A stretch of DNA of 59,129 nt from a virus. The position numbers and the translations under genes were made by a program. Of this stretch, positions 57,527 through 59,129 are shown one piece after another (within the stretch, counting starts at the first letter, position 1; each line of letters opens with the position of its first letter). Location of the stretch: positions 1 through 59,129 of the IMG/VR virus record IMGVR_UViG_3300035698_005503. One strand, given 5' to 3'. Below the pieces are notes generated by a model. That model saw only the letters and a program-made list of their open reading frames with translations, was not told where the DNA came from and ran no database searches.

Positions 57527-57826
57527 TTATCGTGCTTCACCATTGATCGTCACGTGCATTGTGGAATTGTCGCCAGTTTCACGGATGGCTTTAAAACCCC
57601 TGACTTCTTCGTAATTCTCAAGGGAAATGACACTGTCGACTTTGGCCAGGTGTCCTGTCGTGGCGGCAACAGGGTCAGTACCATCAACAGTATAGCGTGC
57701 CTCGAATCCTTCTACCGTAATGATGGCACCATGAACTTCATTCAACTGCTCATAGGTGACCGGAGTGATTCTCTTCACAGCGTTAGATACTGTGAGCTTT
57801 TCATAAGTGTTTGCAGGTGTTGACAT
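57527..57826 (-). CDS. Hypothetical late protein
   Basis: About 99 residues from the ATG at 57826, behind AAAGGAAAGATA; a longer start at 57877 lies in the upstream gene. STPANTYEKLTVSNAVKRIT opens, then a beta-rich middle (HGAIITVEGFEARYTVDGTD) and an acidic/basic C-terminal half ending STMHVTINGEAR. The pattern suggests a small structural or assembly protein. Its place between TerS-like and radical SAM genes gives no function. Confidence 0.6.
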   Translation of the reverse strand: MSTPANTYEKLTVSNAVKRITPVTYEQLNEVHGAIITVEGFEARYTVDGTDPVAATTGHLAKVDSVISLENYEEVRGFKAIRETGDNSTMHVTINGEAR

Positions 57827-57836
57827 TATCTTTCCT

Positions 57837-58574
57837 TTAGTCAGATGATTCGGAATCAGAATCGGAATCGGAATCACGTCCTATGATTGTACCCAACACA
57901 CGACCAGCAACGGTCTCAACTATTTTCGACGCTAGATCATCGTCGTCGATCATATCACCGATGGTCGTATTTACAGTCTCAACAATCTCCATCGCAATCT
58001 GCATGAGTTCAGATTTACTCATGAGATCGCCCATAGATGCTTCAATCTTATGGCAACCAGTGACAGTTTTTTGAATCTGATCGACAAGCTGACCAATGGC
58101 AGGTGTCATGCTGATTAACTCAGCAGTATTATCAATATGATTGAGTCTTTCTTCAAGAACCATACGGAGGATACCGACTTCCTCACGTAGGTTAGTAAGA
58201 TCATTGGAGGTTGAGTGACGTGCGACGCGACCGCGCCATTTTGTCAGACGATAATTGCGTAAGTGCCGTCTGTTGTGTGCTTCCTGTTCTTTATTACCGC
58301 CATGACAGATACAGTGTTTACCATATATTGTTTGTTCATAAAGTTCTTCATCACTTGGGTCTTGAATAATACCTAGCTCTTCTAAATCTTTTATGTTTAA
58401 TACATTAAGAGGCATACCATCAATCTTCATTGAATCAAGTGTTTCTTGATCAATGAGATTTTGGGCAAGTTCAACAGCAAGATTCCGGCACTGACCTGTT
58501 TTTTCGTTGTGATCCTCACAACGGAACGGGTTATCGGCCTTGCACTTAGTTACTGGTGAATCATGTGTTGCCAT
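57837..58574 (-). CDS. TerS-like or zinc-containing first late protein
   Basis: A 245-residue protein, the first gene of the late operon. The N-terminus has Cys/His positions (CKADNPFRCEDHNEKTGQC; later HCICHGG) of the type seen in the C-x-HGG proteins that accompany terminases. Then a basic part (RRHLRNYRLTKWRGRVARH), then helical LREEVGILRMVLEERLNHID and QLVDQIQKTVTGCHKIEAS, and an acidic tail of Asp/Ser. These resemble family patterns of small terminase-like DNA-binding subunits (LREEIALLR). No terminase small subunit lies next to TerL, so this is the best candidate. It may recognise packaging sites in the adjacent repeats. Confidence 0.55.
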   Translation of the reverse strand: MATHDSPVTKCKADNPFRCEDHNEKTGQCRNLAVELAQNLIDQETLDSMKIDGMPLNVLNIKDLEELGIIQDPSDEELYEQTIYGKHCICHGGNKEQEAHNRRHLRNYRLTKWRGRVARHSTSNDLTNLREEVGILRMVLEERLNHIDNTAELISMTPAIGQLVDQIQKTVTGCHKIEASMGDLMSKSELMQIAMEIVETVNTTIGDMIDDDDLASKIVETVAGRVLGTIIGRDSDSDSDSESSD

Positions 58575-58577
58575 CGT

Positions 58578-58597
58578 GATTTGGAATCCTCGGCAAA
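58578..58597 (-). promoter_or_regulatory. TTTGCCGAG box, inverted copy at late leader
   Basis: On the minus strand: TTTGCCGAGGATTCCAAATC, starting 4 bp upstream of the TerS-like ATG. The same sequence in direct orientation lies at 58684-58706, so the late promoter is enclosed by an inverted pair. Contains the GGATTCCAAATC half of the operator motif. Confidence 0.55.
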
Positions 58598-58636
58598 TAC
58601 TTAAATCATTAAGTGTATGTCATACCATCTTACTGT

Positions 58637-58666
58637 ATATTATGCCGATAATTGCAATAGTTGCAA
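58637..58666 (-). promoter_or_regulatory. Late promoter
   Basis: On the minus strand: TTGCAA (58661-58666), an 18-bp spacer ending CGGCA, and TAATAT (58637-58642). It precedes the late operon by about 65 bp. It shares hexamers, spacing and GGCA with the two early promoters at 24.8-24.9 kb. A second TTGCAA lies inside the spacer. Confidence 0.75.
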
Positions 58667-58683
58667 CATGTTAGTTCAAAAAA

Positions 58684-58706
58684 TTTGCCGAGGTTTTCAA
58701 ATCAAA
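58684..58706 (+). promoter_or_regulatory. TTTGCCGAG box, right-end copy
   Basis: TTTGCCGAGGTTTTCAAATCAAA, upstream of the late promoter -35. It is the direct counterpart of 565-589. A GATTCTAATTTGATTTG-type motif overlaps it on the other strand. Confidence 0.55.
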
Positions 58707-58717
58707 TTAGAATCAGC

Positions 58718-58736
58718 CGGCTGTTTAAGACAGCCG
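58718..58736. terminator. CGGCTGT stem-loop
   Basis: CGGCTGT (58718-58724) and ACAGCCG (58730-58736) form a 7-bp stem around TTAAG, upstream of the late promoter. It may end transcription from the left if the ends join, or act as a DNA element. No U-tract. Confidence 0.45.
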
Positions 58737-58793
58737 CCTAAAGTCAATTTAACCCCTACACCCCTACTGCATACGGTAGATGCTTTATGATTC

Positions 58794-58855
58794 TTTGCAT
58801 CATGATACTTAGGTACTTAGATGTACCGCTTTGCATCATGCTACTTTGCATCATG
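58794..58855. repeat. TTTGCATCATG repeats
   Basis: Three copies of TTTGCATCATG at 58794-58804, 58830-58840 and 58845-58855, the last two followed by CTACTT. A GGTAC-TTAGAT-GTACC stem-loop (about 58812-58827) lies between the first two. Confidence 0.75.
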
Positions 58856-58862
58856 CTACTTT

Positions 58863-58996
58863 CAGCACACCTAGATGTGCTACTTCAGCACACCTAGATG
58901 TGCTACTTTCAGCACACCTAGATGTGCTACTTTCAGCACACCTAGATGTGCTACTTTCAGCACACCTAGATGTGCTACTTTCAGCACACCTAGATA
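58863..58996. repeat. Six tandem 23-24-bp hairpin repeats
   Basis: Copies of CAGCACACCTAGATGTGCTAC start at 58863, 58886, 58910, 58934, 58958 and 58982 (last partial). AGCACA and TGTGCT in each form a 6-bp stem around CCTAGA, so the array is a series of identical hairpins. 58997-59129 shows no gene. Confidence 0.9.
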
Positions 58997-59129
58997 GGTA
59001 CATAAGAGTCTAAGTGTTTTCAAAAATATGGCGGGGTTCATAGTCTAGGTAGCGTAAGGTACATAAATCATTGATGGGCAGTCACTTACAGCATTTGACC
59101 CCTCCCCATAGCCTATCGAATAATAGCTA

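Noticed and set aside
58831-59013. 60-residue plus-strand ORF with repeated SAHLDVLL
   Set aside because: It is a translation of the hairpin repeat array; no ribosome site and no non-repeat content.

Overview
The window reads as a complete or nearly complete genome of a tailed dsDNA phage (Caudoviricetes, long non-contractile siphovirus type). It carries a GpA-type large terminase, a DUF4055-like portal, a P22/HK97-fold coat protein, a long tape measure protein and tail-chaperone genes with a -1 frameshift. There are no ribosomal, housekeeping or integrase genes, so a lytic life style is likely. The host cannot be named. A lipobox protein with a Pro/Glu tail suggests a diderm host, and a DUF3326 protein, a family I associate mainly with cyanobacteria, plant plastids and some other bacteria, hints at an environmental bacterium.

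Layout. 1-627: non-coding, with tandem repeats and a strong hairpin. 628-24682: one long leftward early/replication operon. It starts with an XRE/HigA-like regulator and holds two ParB-like proteins, a candidate SSB, a SNF2-type helicase, family A DNA polymerase, a VRR-NUC nuclease, a NYN protein, a DUF3326 + AdoMet-decarboxylase-like pair, a sigma-like factor, DNA ligase, a P-loop kinase and a RecB/Cas4-like PD-(D/E)XK nuclease, among many small unknown proteins. 24683-25030: divergent control region with two back-to-back promoters and two perfect 10-bp-arm palindromes. 25031-30861: rightward operon with primase-helicase, Dam-type methylase, sulfotransferase and DnaQ exonuclease. 30854-58574: leftward late operon, transcribed from a promoter near 58.65 kb. 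In order it holds a TerS-like protein, a radical SAM enzyme, a repeat-rich fibre, a second sulfotransferase, a lipoprotein, a permuted amidase, TerL, portal, scaffold, capsid, head-tail and tail genes, and then a glycan-type island (two-domain glycosyltransferase, MptE-like protein, cupin, membrane protein). 58575-59129: non-coding with promoter and hairpin repeats. If the genome is circular or permuted, this segment joins 1-627 to form one control region of about 1.2 kb.

How it fits together. Primase-helicase, PolA, ligase, helicase, nucleases and candidate SSB form a self-contained replication set. Three promoters (two at 24.8-24.9 kb, one at 58.6 kb) share the pattern TTGCAA-N18-TAATAY preceded by GGCA, and all are flanked by GATTTG/GGAATC-type motifs. 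The encoded regulator and sigma-like factor may act on them. Hairpins sit after the coat and major tail genes, where they could partly terminate transcription and set structural-gene dosage.

The most unusual content is modification chemistry: two sulfotransferases of different subfamilies, a fused glycosyltransferase, a radical SAM enzyme next to a fibre with about 21 Cys-containing 15-residue repeats, and the DUF3326/AdoMetDC-like pair. Two genes (tape measure and cupin) are each broken by a very small frameshift at a short simple-sequence run.
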